Shown: positions 1 to 8,982 of the stretch, piece by piece
Layout: every line of letters begins with the position of its first letter
Position numbering within the stretch: position 1 is the first letter of the stretch
Assembly (NCBI RefSeq): GCF_026241155.1
Contig: NZ_JAPFGP010000003.1
Span: 371,056 to 435,055, forward strand
Direction: 5' to 3'
DNA: 64,000 nt
DNA from: Paucibacter sp. PLA-PC-4
Lineage (GTDB): Bacteria > Pseudomonadota > Gammaproteobacteria > Burkholderiales > Burkholderiaceae_C
Made by a program: the position numbers and the translations under genes
Notes under the pieces: model-generated
Told to the model about the DNA's origin: nothing
Database searches by the model: none
The model's input: the letters and a program-made list of their open reading frames with translations, nothing else

Positions 1-1050
1 GCGCATCACCTCGGCATTGCCGCCGACGATCAGCGGCTGCACCGGGGTTTCGGAGGCGGCCAGACGCCAACCTAGCTGCGGATGGCTCGACAGTAGTCGG
101 GCCACGCCGTTGCGCAGCCGCGCCTGCAGATCGATCAGCGACGCGCGGCGCTGCGCGCCGGCCTCGCCCTCGATTAGATCCAGGCTGGTCTGCAACGCAT
201 GGGCAACAGCCGGCGGAGAGGCGGTCGTGAAGATATAGGTTCGTGCGGCCTGCAACAGGTACTGGATCACGGTGTCGTGCGCCGCGACAAAGGCGCCGGC
301 CAGCCCGGCCGCCTTACCTAAGGTGCCAACCACGATCAGCCGTTCGCTGCGCAGCTGGAAATGCTCCAGCGCGCCGCGCCCCCGCTCGCCCAGCACGCCG
401 AAGCCATGGGCATCATCGACGATCAGCCAGGCGTCGAACTCCTCTGCAAGGCCCAGTAGATCGGGCAGCGGCGCGATGTCGCCGTCCATGCTGAACACCG
501 CGTCGCTGACGATCAGCTTGAGCCGGGCCGTGCTGGCCTGCAGCTGCGCGCGCAGCTCGGCCAGATCGGCGTGGGCATAGCGCCGGGCCTGAGCCTTGGC
601 GAGGCGGCAGCCATCGATCAAGGAGGCGTGGTTCAGCGCATCCGAGAAGATCTCGGCCTCGCTATCACCCAGCGCGGTGATCACCGCCAGATTGGCCATA
701 TAGCCCGTGCTGAAACCCAGCACCCGGGCCTGTGGGATATGCGGCGCGAACCACGCGGCCAGGCGCTGCTCCAGCTGCTCGTGCGCGATCGAGTGGCCAC
801 TGATCAAGTGCGAGGCGCCGGAGCCGCCGCCATAGACCTGCGCGCCCTCGGCCAGCGCCGCTCCTAGCCGGGGCTCGGCCGCCAGGCCCAGATAGTCGTT
901 GCTGCAGAACATCAGCAGCTCGCGCGTGACGCCATCGGCGCCGCGCACCAGCTGTTTGGCCGCAGTGGGGCTTTGCGCGACGCGCAGGAAGCGGGTCAGG
1001 TCTTGCGCGGCGATCGTGTCGAGCTTGGCCTGCAGGTGATCAATTAGCAT
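1..1050 (-). CDS. bioF: 8-amino-7-oxononanoate synthase (partial, C-terminus off the window)
   Basis: This PLP enzyme condenses pimeloyl-ACP (or pimeloyl-CoA) with alanine in the first dedicated step of biotin ring assembly. The reading frame runs off the left edge, so about 350 residues are seen; full-length BioF is roughly 390. Visible family motifs are CSNDYLGLA near the N-terminus, GGGSGASHLISG, SDALNHASLIDG, DDAHGFGVLG, and GTLGKAAGLAG, whose lysine should carry PLP. The ATG at 1050 is preceded by GAGGT about 8 bases upstream. It overlaps the end of bioA by 11 bp, so the two are probably translationally coupled. The assignment is secure; only the C-terminus is missing. Confidence 0.95.
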   Translation of the reverse strand, partial: MLIDHLQAKLDTIAAQDLTRFLRVAQSPTAAKQLVRGADGVTRELLMFCSNDYLGLAAEPRLGAALAEGAQVYGGGSGASHLISGHSIAHEQLEQRLAAWFAPHIPQARVLGFSTGYMANLAVITALGDSEAEIFSDALNHASLIDGCRLAKAQARRYAHADLAELRAQLQASTARLKLIVSDAVFSMDGDIAPLPDLLGLAEEFDAWLIVDDAHGFGVLGERGRGALEHFQLRSERLIVVGTLGKAAGLAGAFVAAHDTVIQYLLQAARTYIFTTASPPAVAHALQTSLDLIEGEAGAQRRASLIDLQARLRNGVARLLSSHPQLGWRLAASETPVQPLIVGGNAEVMR

Positions 1051-2350
1051 GGCTGAGCACCTCATTCAGCGTAGCCCGCACCGCCTCGAAGAGAAACTGT
1101 GCGGTGGGAGCATCGATCAGATAGGGCGGCATCAGGTAGACGGTGTGGCCTATCGGACGTATCAATAGCTCATGGGTTCGCGCTGCCAGATGGAAGCGCT
1201 CGGCGAATCCGGCGCCGGCATCGATCACATCGAAGGCCAGCACCATGCCGCGCTGGCGCAGGCCTGCGATTCGGGCATCGTCGGCCAGCGGCTCAAAAGC
1301 CTCGGCCAGCAGGGCCGCCTGCTCGCGGTTGCGCGCCAGCTGGCCGGCATCGAAGCGGTCCAACACCGCATTGGCCGCCGCGCAGGCTAGCGCATTGCCG
1401 GTGTAGGAATGCGAGTGCAGAAAGCCGCGCGAGACGTCCTCGCTCCAGAAAGCCTGGTAGACCTCGTCCGTTGTCAGCACCAGGGACAGCGCCAGCGTGC
1501 CGCCGGTGATGCCTTTGGACATCAGCAGGAAGTCGGGCCAGGACGCTTGGACTTGCTCCCAGGCGAAGAAGGTGCCCGTGCGGCCGCAACCGACCGCGAT
1601 CTCGTCGGCAATCAGGTGGACCTCGAATTCGCTGCACAGCGCGCGCAGGCAGCGCAAGTAGCCAGGCTCGTGCATCACCATGCCGGCGGCGCCCTGGATC
1701 AGCGGCTCGACGATGACAGCGGCGATGTGGGCGTGGCGCGCTTCGAGCAGGGCTCGCATCGCCGCCAGCGCCGGAGCCTCGTTGTTCAGGCGACTGTCGG
1801 GCGACTCGACGATGTGGGCGCGCATCAAGAGCGGGTCATAGGCATCGCGAAAGATCGCCACATCGGTGACAGCCAGCGCGCCAATCGTTTCGCCGTGATA
1901 GCCGTTCTTCAGGCAGACGAACTCGCGCTTATCGCCACGCCCCCGGTTGCGCCAGCTGTGAAAACTCTGCTTCAGCGCGATCTCGACAGCTGACGCTCCG
2001 TCGCTGCCGAAGCACACATGGCCCAGCGCCCCGCCGGTGCGCGCGCTCAGTCGCTCGGCCAGACGCACAGCCGGCTCATGGGTGCAGCCGGCCAGCATCA
2101 CATGGGGCAAGGTGTCGAGCTGCGCCTTGATCGCCGCGTTCAGCCCTGCATCGGAGTGGCCGAAGAGATTGACCCACCAGGAGGAGCAGGCATCGAAATA
2201 GCGCTGGCCCTGATGATCAAACAGCCAGGCACCCTCCCCGCGCGCGATCGGCAGCGGCGGCAACTTGGCGGCCCGCGCCATCTGCGTGCAGGGATGCCAG
2301 ATACTGCCCAGGCTGCGGCGCTGCCAGTCTTCTTGTACAGCCAAAGACAT
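1040..2350 (-). CDS. bioA: Adenosylmethionine-8-amino-7-oxononanoate aminotransferase
   Basis: This enzyme transfers the amino group of S-adenosylmethionine to KAPA, giving DAPA, the second step of biotin ring assembly. It is a class III aminotransferase of normal length (436 residues). Visible motifs are IWHPCTQM near the N-terminus, SSWWVNLFGH, NGYHGETIGALAVTD, IADEIAVGCGRTGTFFA with the PLP-binding aspartate, and LLMSKGITGGTLALS with the PLP lysine. I chose the ATG at 2350; a GTG at 2368 would add six residues and overlap the preceding liuC end by 13 bp. Neither has a strong Shine-Dalgarno sequence, so the start is uncertain. It lies in one unbroken minus-strand run with liuC upstream and bioF downstream. 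Confidence 0.93.
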   Translation of the reverse strand: MSLAVQEDWQRRSLGSIWHPCTQMARAAKLPPLPIARGEGAWLFDHQGQRYFDACSSWWVNLFGHSDAGLNAAIKAQLDTLPHVMLAGCTHEPAVRLAERLSARTGGALGHVCFGSDGASAVEIALKQSFHSWRNRGRGDKREFVCLKNGYHGETIGALAVTDVAIFRDAYDPLLMRAHIVESPDSRLNNEAPALAAMRALLEARHAHIAAVIVEPLIQGAAGMVMHEPGYLRCLRALCSEFEVHLIADEIAVGCGRTGTFFAWEQVQASWPDFLLMSKGITGGTLALSLVLTTDEVYQAFWSEDVSRGFLHSHSYTGNALACAAANAVLDRFDAGQLARNREQAALLAEAFEPLADDARIAGLRQRGMVLAFDVIDAGAGFAERFHLAARTHELLIRPIGHTVYLMPPYLIDAPTAQFLFEAVRATLNEVLSHAN

Positions 2351-2355
2351 CGGAG

Positions 2356-3141
2356 TCAGTTCAGCCACGAAGGCTTGCTCTTGTTCAGAAAGCTCTGCAC
2401 GCCCTCGCGCCCCTCGGCGCTGGCGCGAATGTCGGCGATGCGGCGTGCGGTGTCGTCGCGCAGCGCGGGCGTGATCGGCTCATGGGCCAGGTCCTGCACC
2501 AGCTTCTTGCAGGCGCGCACGGCGGCCGGGCCGTTGGCTATCAAGGCCACCGACAATGCATCGACCTTCTCGTCCAGCGTGTCGGCCGTCGCCAGCTCAT
2601 GGACCAGGCCCAGGCGTTGCGCCTCGGTGGCAGAGAAACGTTCTGCCGTTACGAAGTAGCGCCGCGAGGCCTGCTCGCCCAAGGCCCGCACGACATAGGG
2701 GCCAATGGTGGCCGGCAGCAGGCCGAGCTTGGCCTCGGACAGGCAGAAGCCCGCCGTGTCGGCAGCGACGACGATGTCGCACACCGACACCAGACCGACG
2801 CCGCCGGCATAGACATCGCCCTGCACGCGCGCGATGACCGGCACCGGGCTGCTGTAGATGGTCCACAGCATCTCGGCCAGCAGGCGGGCGTCGGCATGGT
2901 TTTCGTCCCAGCTGAAGCCGGCCATGGACTTCATCCAGTTCAGGTCGGCGCCAGCACAGAAGGCCTTGCCCTCGGCGGCCAGCACGATGGCGCGCAGCGT
3001 CGTGTCCTGCCCCAGCGCCGCAAAGGCCGCCGTCAGCTCGGCGATCAGGAGCTCGTTGAAGGCATTGCGCACCTCGGGGCGATTCAAGGTCACGCGCGCC
3101 ACATGGCCTTCGCGGCGGATATGCAGGGTATTCGTCATCAT
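2356..3141 (-). CDS. liuC: Enoyl-CoA hydratase family, probable methylglutaconyl-CoA hydratase
   Basis: This is a crotonase-fold protein of 261 residues. It probably hydrates 3-methylglutaconyl-CoA to HMG-CoA in leucine breakdown. Visible features are the CoA/oxyanion segment AFCAGADLNWMK, the second oxyanion segment VYAGGVGLVSVCDIVVA, and KLGLLPATIGPYVVRALG. The last segment is typical of the LiuC/AUH-like branch, not of fatty-acid enoyl-CoA hydratases. The acyl-CoA carboxylase beta subunit 1.2 kb upstream catalyses the preceding step, which supports the assignment. The ATG at 3141 overlaps the GNAT stop codon (ATGA), implying coupling. A second in-frame ATG follows directly. Another crotonase activity cannot be excluded from sequence alone. 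Confidence 0.82.
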   Translation of the reverse strand: MMTNTLHIRREGHVARVTLNRPEVRNAFNELLIAELTAAFAALGQDTTLRAIVLAAEGKAFCAGADLNWMKSMAGFSWDENHADARLLAEMLWTIYSSPVPVIARVQGDVYAGGVGLVSVCDIVVAADTAGFCLSEAKLGLLPATIGPYVVRALGEQASRRYFVTAERFSATEAQRLGLVHELATADTLDEKVDALSVALIANGPAAVRACKKLVQDLAHEPITPALRDDTARRIADIRASAEGREGVQSFLNKSKPSWLN

Positions 3142-3683
3142 GGCTCTCCGAGTGTCTTAACCATCAGCACGCTGGCGTAGGTCTTGCCATCCCATTGCAC
3201 CTCGCCGACCTGGGCATAGCCCCGCTTGGCATAGCGGCGCTGCAGATGCTGGGCCGGCTTGGCGGTGTCCAGCGCGACATGGGCAAAGCCGCGTTCGACG
3301 GCCCAGGCCTCGGCGGCATCCATCAGGCGCTCGCCCAGACCTCGGCCTTGCAAGTCCGGGTCGACCGCGAACTGCGACAAGATGGCCGTGTCCTCGCGCA
3401 GATACCAAGGTGTAGCCAGACTCCAGGCATCCCGCTCGGGGCGATAGGGTCCGCGCATATTGACCGTGCCCACCAACTGCCCGCCAGCCTCGGCCACCAG
3501 GCAGCCGCCGCCGGCCACCCGCTTGGCGGTCAGCTCGACGCTCTGGTCCACCGCGGTGAAGTTCCAGCCCTGCGCGCCCAGCGCGGCATAGGCCTTGTGC
3601 AGCAAGGCGGTCAGGCGCTCGATCGAGTCGCCGGCGGCCAGCGGCCGGATCGTGATATCCGTCGTCGTGTTCAATGGGTCCAT
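3138..3683 (-). CDS. GNAT-family N-acetyltransferase
   Basis: This is a single-domain GCN5-related acetyltransferase of about 181 residues. It should use acetyl-CoA, but the acceptor is unknown. Motif A is clear: QFAVDPDLQGRGLGERLMD, with the Q/R-x-x-G-x-G/A pyrophosphate loop. The C-terminal RRYAKRGYAQVGEV is the usual motif B. The ATG at 3683 is preferred; a GTG at 3698 would add five residues. The gene overlaps vapC by 13 bp upstream and liuC by 4 bp downstream, so it reads as one transcript with both. Nothing in the sequence links it functionally to either leucine or biotin metabolism. Tailing GNAT genes of toxin-antitoxin type exist, but this one is longer than usual for those and lies downstream of a complete vapBC. 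Confidence 0.85.
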   Translation of the reverse strand: MDPLNTTTDITIRPLAAGDSIERLTALLHKAYAALGAQGWNFTAVDQSVELTAKRVAGGGCLVAEAGGQLVGTVNMRGPYRPERDAWSLATPWYLREDTAILSQFAVDPDLQGRGLGERLMDAAEAWAVERGFAHVALDTAKPAQHLQRRYAKRGYAQVGEVQWDGKTYASVLMVKTLGEP

Positions 3684-4072
3684 ACCTTGAGCCCGCACCG
3701 GGCTTCCAACGCGTCGAAGTCGCGGGCCTTGTGCGGCAGCGCGTAGTAGTTCTCGATGCTGATGGCCGCCACCAGCACATCGATGCCGCTGCGCACGGTG
3801 TAGCCGGCGGCGCGACGATCGCGGTAGTGCTGAGCGGCGGCCAGCGCCGTGTCCTCGCCGCCGCAGATCTCGATGCTGAGCCCCCGCATCAGCAGGCTGG
3901 TCTGGCGCAGATCGCGCTCATGCCGTAAACCGCGCAAGACCTCGAACAGCACCAGATCGGGCACGACGATGCGCACCTCACGATGGTCGCGCAGCTGGGC
4001 CAGCTGATTGACGGCCGGATGCTCGGCTCCGGCGAAAAAATCTATCCAAACGCTGGAATCAACGACCAGCAC
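3671..4072 (-). CDS. vapC: VapC-type PIN-domain ribonuclease toxin
   Basis: This is the toxin of a type II toxin-antitoxin pair. VapC proteins are Mg2+-dependent endoribonucleases that cleave tRNA or rRNA. The 133-residue protein starts MLVVDSSVWIDFF with the first catalytic aspartate. It has a conserved glutamate in LVLFEVLRGL and a further acidic residue in SGIDVLVAAIS, so the PIN active site looks intact. It starts at GTG 4072 and overlaps the antitoxin gene by 14 bp, the usual translationally coupled arrangement. It sits between liuB and the GNAT-liuC-bio genes on the same strand. The pair is complete and probably functional. Confidence 0.9.
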   Translation of the reverse strand: MLVVDSSVWIDFFAGAEHPAVNQLAQLRDHREVRIVVPDLVLFEVLRGLRHERDLRQTSLLMRGLSIEICGGEDTALAAAQHYRDRRAAGYTVRSGIDVLVAAISIENYYALPHKARDFDALEARCGLKVWTH

Positions 4073-4325
4073 GGTTCTCTTTCCCCGGCTGCGGCTCGCG
4101 CGCTATCAGCGCCCGAGTGGACTCGGCAGTGGGCGCGCTCGTCCAGTCCACGCTATCGTCACCTTCCCACTGGAGCTTGCCGCGCCACTTGAGAGTCTCA
4201 CGGTAGGCCGACTGGCGCGCCAACAAACGCAAGCCCGCCTCGACCGCCTGCTTCTTGGTCTTGAAGGGGCCGGCGTGTAAAGCCTTGGCCATCAAGTCGT
4301 CATCAAGTTCGATATTGGTGCGCAT
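4059..4325 (-). CDS. vapB: VapB-type antitoxin
   Basis: This is the antitoxin that neutralises the adjacent PIN toxin and normally represses its own promoter. The 88-residue protein starts MRTNIELDDDLMAKAL, the ribbon-helix-helix DNA-binding arm of the VapB/type II antitoxin family. KTKKQAVEAGLRLLARQ follows. The C-terminal half is charged and probably disordered; that part binds the toxin. The ATG at 4325 lies 39 bp downstream of liuB. A promoter or operator for vapBC must lie in or before that short gap, but no clear palindrome is visible there. Confidence 0.88.
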   Translation of the reverse strand: MRTNIELDDDLMAKALHAGPFKTKKQAVEAGLRLLARQSAYRETLKWRGKLQWEGDDSVDWTSAPTAESTRALIAREPQPGKENRAGR

Positions 4326-4364
4326 GATATGTACCCTGAGTAGATTTCACACACGTCATACGCT

Positions 4365-5972
4365 TTACATCCGGAACACGCCAAACTTCGTCTCGGCCAT
4401 CGGCGCATTCAGCGCCGCCGACAGACCCAGGGCCAGCACCCGACGCGTGTCGGCAGGGTCGATCACGCCGTCGTCCCACAGCCGCGCCGAGGCGTAATAG
4501 GGATGCCCCTGGTCCTCGTACTGCTGGCGGATCGGCGCCTTGAAGGCCTCTTCCTCCTCGGAAGACCAAGTTCCCCCCTTGCCCTCGATGCCGTCGCGCT
4601 TGACCGTGGCCAGCACGCTGGCGGCCTGGTCGCCACCCATCACCGAGATGCGGGCGTTGGGCCACATCCACAGGAAGCGCGGGCTGTAGGCGCGGCCACA
4701 CATGCCGTAATTTCCGGCGCCGAACGAGCCGCCGATGATGATGGTGAACTTGGGCACCGCGGCGCAGGCCACCGCCGTCACCATCTTTGCGCCGGCACGG
4801 GCAATGCCCTCGTTCTCGTACTTGCGGCCCACCATAAAGCCGGTGATGTTCTGCAGGAAGACCAGCGGGATCTTGCGCTGACAGCACAGCTCGATGAAGT
4901 GCGCGCCCTTGTTGGCGCTCTCGGCAAACAAGATGCCGTTGTTGGCGACGATGCCCACTGGCATGCCCTCTATATGGGCGAAGCCGCAGACCAGGGTGGC
5001 GCCATAACGGGCCTTGAACTCATCGAACTCCGAGCCGTCGACCACGCGGGCGATCACCTCGCGCACATCGAAGGGCTTGCGCGTATCGGTCGGGATCACG
5101 CCATGCAGCTCCGCCGCGTCGAACAGCGGCGCGCGCGGCGCCTGAGTCAAGAGCTGGCCCTCCTTGCGCCAGTTCAGCGCCGCCACCGACTGGCGCGCCA
5201 GCGCCAGCGCATGGGTGTCATCATTGGCCAGATGGTCGGCCACGCCGGACAGCCGCGTGTGGACATCGCCGCCGCCCAGGTCTTCGGCGGAGACGACCTC
5301 GCCGGTGGCAGCCTTCACCAGCGGCGGGCCGCCCAGGAAAATCGTGCCCTGGTTCTTGACGATGATGGTCTCGTCGCTCATCGCCGGCACATAGGCGCCG
5401 CCGGCCGTGCAAGATCCCATCACAACAGCGATCTGCGGCACGCCCTGGGCGCTCAAATTGGCTTGATTGAAAAAGATTCGCCCGAAATGATCGCGGTCCG
5501 GAAACACCTCGTCCTGATTCGGCAGATTGGCACCGCCGCTGTCCACCAGATAGATGCAGGGCAGGCGGTTCTGCTGCGCGATCTCCTGCGCACGCAGATG
5601 TTTCTTGACTGTGATCGGGTAGTAGGTCCCACCCTTGACGGTGGCGTCATTGCAGACGATCAAGCATTCGACGCCCGAGACGCGGCCGATGCCGGCGATC
5701 ATGCCGCCGCCTGGCGCGGCGTTATCGTACATATTCAGACCTGCCAGCGGCGCGATCTCCAGAAAGGGCGTGCCCGGATCCAGCAGCATCTCGACCCGCT
5801 GGCGCGGCAACAATTTGCCTCGAGCGGTGTGCTTGGCGCGGGCCGCCTCACCGCCGCCCTGGGCGATCTGCTCCAGTCGCGAACTGAGATCGGCGATGAG
5901 GCCGCGCATCGCCTCGGCATTGGCCTTGAAATCCGCCGAACGGGCGTTGAGCTTGGTGGTGAGGACGGCCAT
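4365..5972 (-). CDS. liuB: Acyl-CoA carboxylase carboxyltransferase (beta) subunit, probable methylcrotonyl-CoA carboxylase
   Basis: This is the carboxyltransferase subunit of a biotin-dependent acyl-CoA carboxylase, 535 residues, normal for the MCC beta subunit. In leucine degradation it carboxylates 3-methylcrotonyl-CoA. Visible segments are [40 protein letters not shown] and [16 protein letters not shown] in the N-terminal carboxyltransferase lobe. [34 protein letters not shown] and [16 protein letters not shown] lie in the C-terminal lobe. The biotin-carrying alpha subunit (liuD) and isovaleryl-CoA dehydrogenase are not in the window. The nearby biotin genes fit a biotin-dependent pathway. 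The promoter faces a divergent TetR regulator with two likely operators. Assignment to MCC over another acyl-CoA carboxylase is well supported by sequence, with liuC as added context. Confidence 0.92.
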   Translation of the reverse strand: MAVLTTKLNARSADFKANAEAMRGLIADLSSRLEQIAQGGGEAARAKHTARGKLLPRQRVEMLLDPGTPFLEIAPLAGLNMYDNAAPGGGMIAGIGRVSGVECLIVCNDATVKGGTYYPITVKKHLRAQEIAQQNRLPCIYLVDSGGANLPNQDEVFPDRDHFGRIFFNQANLSAQGVPQIAVVMGSCTAGGAYVPAMSDETIIVKNQGTIFLGGPPLVKAATGEVVSAEDLGGGDVHTRLSGVADHLANDDTHALALARQSVAALNWRKEGQLLTQAPRAPLFDAAELHGVIPTDTRKPFDVREVIARVVDGSEFDEFKARYGATLVCGFAHIEGMPVGIVANNGILFAESANKGAHFIELCCQRKIPLVFLQNITGFMVGRKYENEGIARAGAKMVTAVACAAVPKFTIIIGGSFGAGNYGMCGRAYSPRFLWMWPNARISVMGGDQAASVLATVKRDGIEGKGGTWSSEEEEAFKAPIRQQYEDQGHPYYASARLWDDGVIDPADTRRVLALGLSAALNAPMAETKFGVFRM

Positions 5973-6007
5973 CTTGTCTCCAGAGCGGCCCGCCTCAGCA
6001 CAAATTC

Positions 6008-6021
6008 TGAGTCAGGCTCAA
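6008..6021. promoter_or_regulatory. Candidate TetR operator proximal to liuB
   Basis: The sequence reads TGAG-TCAGG-CTCAA, an inverted repeat of TGAG/CTCA with a 5-base spacer. It lies 36 bp upstream of the liuB start. The same arrangement with the same spacing recurs at 6097-6109 near the divergent tetR gene. On opposite strands the two share TTGAGC and a trailing GAAT, so they look like two copies of one site. Confidence 0.45.
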
Positions 6022-6094
6022 TTCATGTTTTTGCAACCTCTCCGAAGCTGCGAGGACGTGAGAATAGTTCAGAGCGGGCAAGCATGCAAGCAGG

Positions 6095-6125
6095 CTTGAG
6101 CTTTACTCAAGAATTGAGCACAATT
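6095..6125. promoter_or_regulatory. Candidate TetR operator region proximal to tetR
   Basis: CTTGAG (6095-6100) and CTCAAG (6106-6111) form a perfect 6-bp inverted repeat with a 5-base spacer. They are followed directly by a second inverted repeat, AATTG (6112-6116) and CAATT (6121-6125). The ATG of the TetR gene is only 9 bases further on, so a bound repressor would block its own expression. The first repeat matches the one at 6008-6021. Confidence 0.5.
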
Positions 6126-6133
6126 GCGCCACG

Positions 6134-6835
6134 ATGAACACCGTCACCCTGCCCACCCAACGCCGCGCGCCCGCAAGCGCCAAGGCCGAGCAGCGCGTGC
6201 GCGACATCCTGAGAGTCGGCCGCGCGGTGTTCGCCGAAGCGGGCTATGAGCGCACGACCACCACCGAGATCGCCCAGCGCCTGGGCATATCCGAAGCCAC
6301 CGTCTTCACCTACTTCCGCAGCAAGCGCGATCTGTGCATGCGGGTCATCGGCGACTGGTACGACGAGATCATCGGCGCGATTGAGACTGGTCTGCCGCGT
6401 GACCAGCCAGTGCGCCAGCAGCTGGAGTTCGTCGTACATACCCATCTGCGCCTGTTTCTGATCCAGGGCACAGGGTTGTGCGCACTGGTGCTGTCGGAAG
6501 GCCGCACCAAGAGCGTCGCCGGCCAGGAACTGGGCGAGGCCTTCACCGCGCTGCAGCGCCGCTACACCGCGCCGCTGATGGACCTACTGGCCCGCGGCCA
6601 GGCCAGCGGCGAAGTGCGTCGCGACGTCCCCTTGCGCATGCTGCGCTCGCTGGTCTTCGGACCGATGGAGCACATCCTCTGGGAAGCCATCACAGTGCAG
6701 CGACCCATCGACATTGAGGCCAGTGCCCGCGATCTGGTGGCCCTGCTGTGGCCGGCGCTGCAGGCACCGGAGCAGGAGCTACAGCAACTGCGACGGCTGC
6801 GGCAGGATTTGCAAGACGCCCTGGCACGCGGCTGA
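6134..6835 (+). CDS. TetR/AcrR-family transcriptional regulator (LiuQ-like by context)
   Basis: This is a 233-residue TetR regulator. The N-terminal helix-turn-helix is clear: AEQRVRDILRVGRAVFAEAGYERTTTTEIAQRLGISEATVFTYFRSKRDLC (given here in pieces: GYERTTTTEIAQ, LGISEATVFTYFRSK). The rest is the helical ligand-binding domain. It is transcribed away from liuB across 161 bp that hold two copies of a TGAG-N5-CTCA repeat. The likely role is repression of liuB and of itself in response to a leucine-pathway acyl-CoA. TetR-type regulators of liu genes (LiuQ) are known in Betaproteobacteria, but the identity here is inference. There is no Shine-Dalgarno sequence before the ATG. Confidence 0.85.
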   Translation: MNTVTLPTQRRAPASAKAEQRVRDILRVGRAVFAEAGYERTTTTEIAQRLGISEATVFTYFRSKRDLCMRVIGDWYDEIIGAIETGLPRDQPVRQQLEFVVHTHLRLFLIQGTGLCALVLSEGRTKSVAGQELGEAFTALQRRYTAPLMDLLARGQASGEVRRDVPLRMLRSLVFGPMEHILWEAITVQRPIDIEASARDLVALLWPALQAPEQELQQLRRLRQDLQDALARG

Positions 6836-6852
6836 GTCCGGCTTATGCCAAG

Positions 6853-6870
6853 ATCGGCGCCGGCGCCGAT
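6853..6870. repeat. Perfect 18-bp palindrome
   Basis: ATCGGCGCC followed at once by GGCGCCGAT gives an 18-bp self-complementary sequence 17 bp after the tetR stop and 21 bp before the next ATG. It could form a small hairpin acting as an attenuator or terminator. It lacks a T-run, and GC-rich palindromes are common by chance in such DNA. Confidence 0.3.
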
Positions 6871-6891
6871 GCGGCGCGGACGAGGTAGCAG

Positions 6892-7266
6892 ATGAAGCTG
6901 TCCGAAGGCATACGCAAGCACGGGTTCAAGCGCTGGTACGAGCGCGAACTGCTGAGCGGCCATGCCCATCTGGTGCTCGCTTTTTTGAGCGCGATCGGCT
7001 TGATGGCGGCCTTCGAGGGTTTCTTCACTTTTCACAGCCTGGCCGACAAGCTGATGGACGTGGCCAGCATCGCGCTGTGCGGCTTGGCCGGTGTCTGGGC
7101 GCTGCGCCGCTACCTTTACCTGCTGGCTCATGCCGAGCACATCGCCCATCAGGCCGAGTGCCCCGGCTGCGGCAGCTATGCGCGCTTCGTACTGGTGGGC
7201 GCCGACAGCCACGGGCTGCAGGTGCGCTGCCGTCAGTGCGAACGCGTCTGGCCGATCAGCGAGTAG
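6892..7266 (+). CDS. Small inner-membrane protein with C-terminal zinc ribbon
   Basis: This 124-residue protein of unknown function has a short basic cytoplasmic N-terminus. A hydrophobic hairpin follows: HLVLAFLSAIGLMAAFEGFF and MDVASIALCGLAGVWALRRY, about residues 25-45 and 53-72. The C-terminal tail carries CPGCG and CRQCERVW, a two-CxxC zinc-ribbon pattern. The ATG at 6892 has GAGGT five bases upstream. I do not recognise a named family. The architecture suggests a membrane-anchored metal- or thiol-sensing tail. It could share a transcript with tetR (56 bp upstream) or be independent. Confidence 0.75.
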   Translation: MKLSEGIRKHGFKRWYERELLSGHAHLVLAFLSAIGLMAAFEGFFTFHSLADKLMDVASIALCGLAGVWALRRYLYLLAHAEHIAHQAECPGCGSYARFVLVGADSHGLQVRCRQCERVWPISE

Positions 7267-7331
7267 TCCCCTCACGCCTTCCGATAATATGAGCCGACAA
7301 GAGCGCCGTCCGCGCGCTCGGGGGGCGCCAG

Positions 7332-8954
7332 ATGACATCGCGAAGCGACACATGGCTATGGCCGGCGGCGGCCGTGCTGGCCGCAGCGGCCTTGCCGCTG
7401 CAGGCACAGACGGCCCAGGCCCACTGGAACTACCGCATCCAGCCGGGCGACACCTTGATCGGCCTGACCGAGGCCTATCTCGACGGCAAGCACAGCTGGC
7501 GCGATCTCCAGCGCCTCAACCAGGTAAACGATCCGCTAAAGCTGCCGCCCGGCGGCACGCTGCGCCTGCCGATCGCCTGGCTGCAGCGCGAGGCCAGCGT
7601 TGCCCGTGTGCTGTTCACCCAGGGCGACGCCAGCCTGCTGCGCCCGCCCGACCCGGCCGCCGCACTGAGCGTAGGCACCGAGCTGCGTGCCGGAGACCAG
7701 CTGCGCACCGGCGCCCAATCTTCGATCAGTCTGCGCTTTGTCGATGGTTCGCGCCTGCTGATTGCACCGGACAGCCGCCTGACGCTGGAGCAGTTGTTGG
7801 TCTATGGGCGCAGCGCGCTGCCGGCCATGCAGTTGCGCCTCGATCAGGGCGGCGCAGACAGCCGCGTCCAGCCCGACGCCGCAAAGCCGCCCCGCTACGA
7901 GATACGCACGCCAAGCGTTAACCTGGGCGTGCGCGGCACTGAGTTCCGCGTGCAGCTAGGCACTGCCGGCCAGACCCGCGTTCAGGTGCTCAGCGGCGCG
8001 GTAGCCGCCGACCGGCAGACCCTGAAGGCCGGCCAGGGTGCGCTCGCCCAGCCCGGCCAGCCGACAACCGTTCGAGCCCTACTGGCCGCGCCGGTGCTGC
8101 AGGGAGCGCCGATCACGCTGAGCAGCCTGCCGCCCACACTGGCCTGGCAGCCGCTGGACGGCGCCAGCGCTTACCGCGCCCAAATCTATGCCGAGGGCGA
8201 CTTCGACCGGCTGCTGCTCGACGGCGTCTTCCCGACGCCGCGAGCCCGTTGGGCCGATCTGCCAGACGGGCGGTACACGCTGCGCGTGCGTGCGATCGAC
8301 GCGCTAGGCCTTGAGGGCAAGGCCGCCGATGCCTTGTTCACCCTGAAGGCCCGTCCCGAGCCGCCGTTCAGCCGCGCCCCTGCTGCCGAGGCAGTGGTCT
8401 ACGGCGACAAGCTAACGTTGAGCTGGACGCGCGCGCTGGCCGCTCAGCGCTATCGTCTGCAGGTCGCGGAAAGCGCCGACTTCGCCAAGCCCTTACATGA
8501 CCGCAGCGATGTCGCCGGCACCGAGCAAGACCTGACCCTGCCGCCAGGCCGGTATCACTGGCGGCTGGCCAGCATCGCCGCGCCGGACGATGCCGGGCCC
8601 TTCGGGCCGGTGCAGAGCTTCATGCTGCGCCCGCTGCCGCCCAGCCCGGCAGTCGCGCCGCCAGAGCTCGCGGAGCAGCAGTTACTCTTCCGCTGGCAGG
8701 CCGGCGAGCCCGGGCAGCGCTACCAGTTGCAATGGGCACGCGACCCCGAATTCAAGCAGGAGGTGCAGGAGCTCGTGGTCGACGCGGCCCAGGCCGCGCT
8801 GCCGCGCCCCGGGCCGGGAACCTATTACCTGCGGGTGCGCGCGCTAACGGCCGATGGAACCGCCGGCCCCTACGGCAGCGCCCAGCAGTTCGAGGTTCCG
8901 CGCTCGCACTGGTTCTGGCTGCTGCCGCTGGGTCTGCTGATGCTGGCGCTTTGA
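7332..8954 (+). CDS. Exported LysM-FecR domain protein
   Basis: This 540-residue envelope protein has a cleavable signal peptide ending near [11 protein letters not shown] LysM module follows (about residues 32-82, [16 protein letters not shown] to PPGGTLRLP), which should bind peptidoglycan. A FecR domain comes next (about 95-215, with [17 protein letters not shown] and [15 protein letters not shown]). After it come two or three fibronectin-like beta repeats ([58 protein letters not shown]). A hydrophobic C-terminal anchor ([13 protein letters not shown]) ends the protein. FecR-LysM proteins of this kind are commonly encoded beside CHASE2 signalling proteins, as here (28 bp gap). The pair probably senses envelope state, though no ligand is known. 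Confidence 0.85.
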   Translation: MTSRSDTWLWPAAAVLAAAALPLQAQTAQAHWNYRIQPGDTLIGLTEAYLDGKHSWRDLQRLNQVNDPLKLPPGGTLRLPIAWLQREASVARVLFTQGDASLLRPPDPAAALSVGTELRAGDQLRTGAQSSISLRFVDGSRLLIAPDSRLTLEQLLVYGRSALPAMQLRLDQGGADSRVQPDAAKPPRYEIRTPSVNLGVRGTEFRVQLGTAGQTRVQVLSGAVAADRQTLKAGQGALAQPGQPTTVRALLAAPVLQGAPITLSSLPPTLAWQPLDGASAYRAQIYAEGDFDRLLLDGVFPTPRARWADLPDGRYTLRVRAIDALGLEGKAADALFTLKARPEPPFSRAPAAEAVVYGDKLTLSWTRALAAQRYRLQVAESADFAKPLHDRSDVAGTEQDLTLPPGRYHWRLASIAAPDDAGPFGPVQSFMLRPLPPSPAVAPPELAEQQLLFRWQAGEPGQRYQLQWARDPEFKQEVQELVVDAAQAALPRPGPGTYYLRVRALTADGTAGPYGSAQQFEVPRSHWFWLLPLGLLMLAL

Positions 8955-8982
8955 GCCACCGGGCATCGAGGGCAGCCTGACC

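Noticed and set aside
4503..6137. Open frame of 544 codons on the plus strand opposite liuB
   Set aside because: It is the antisense shadow of a clear carboxyltransferase gene; its composition is Arg/Ala/His-rich and no domain is seen.
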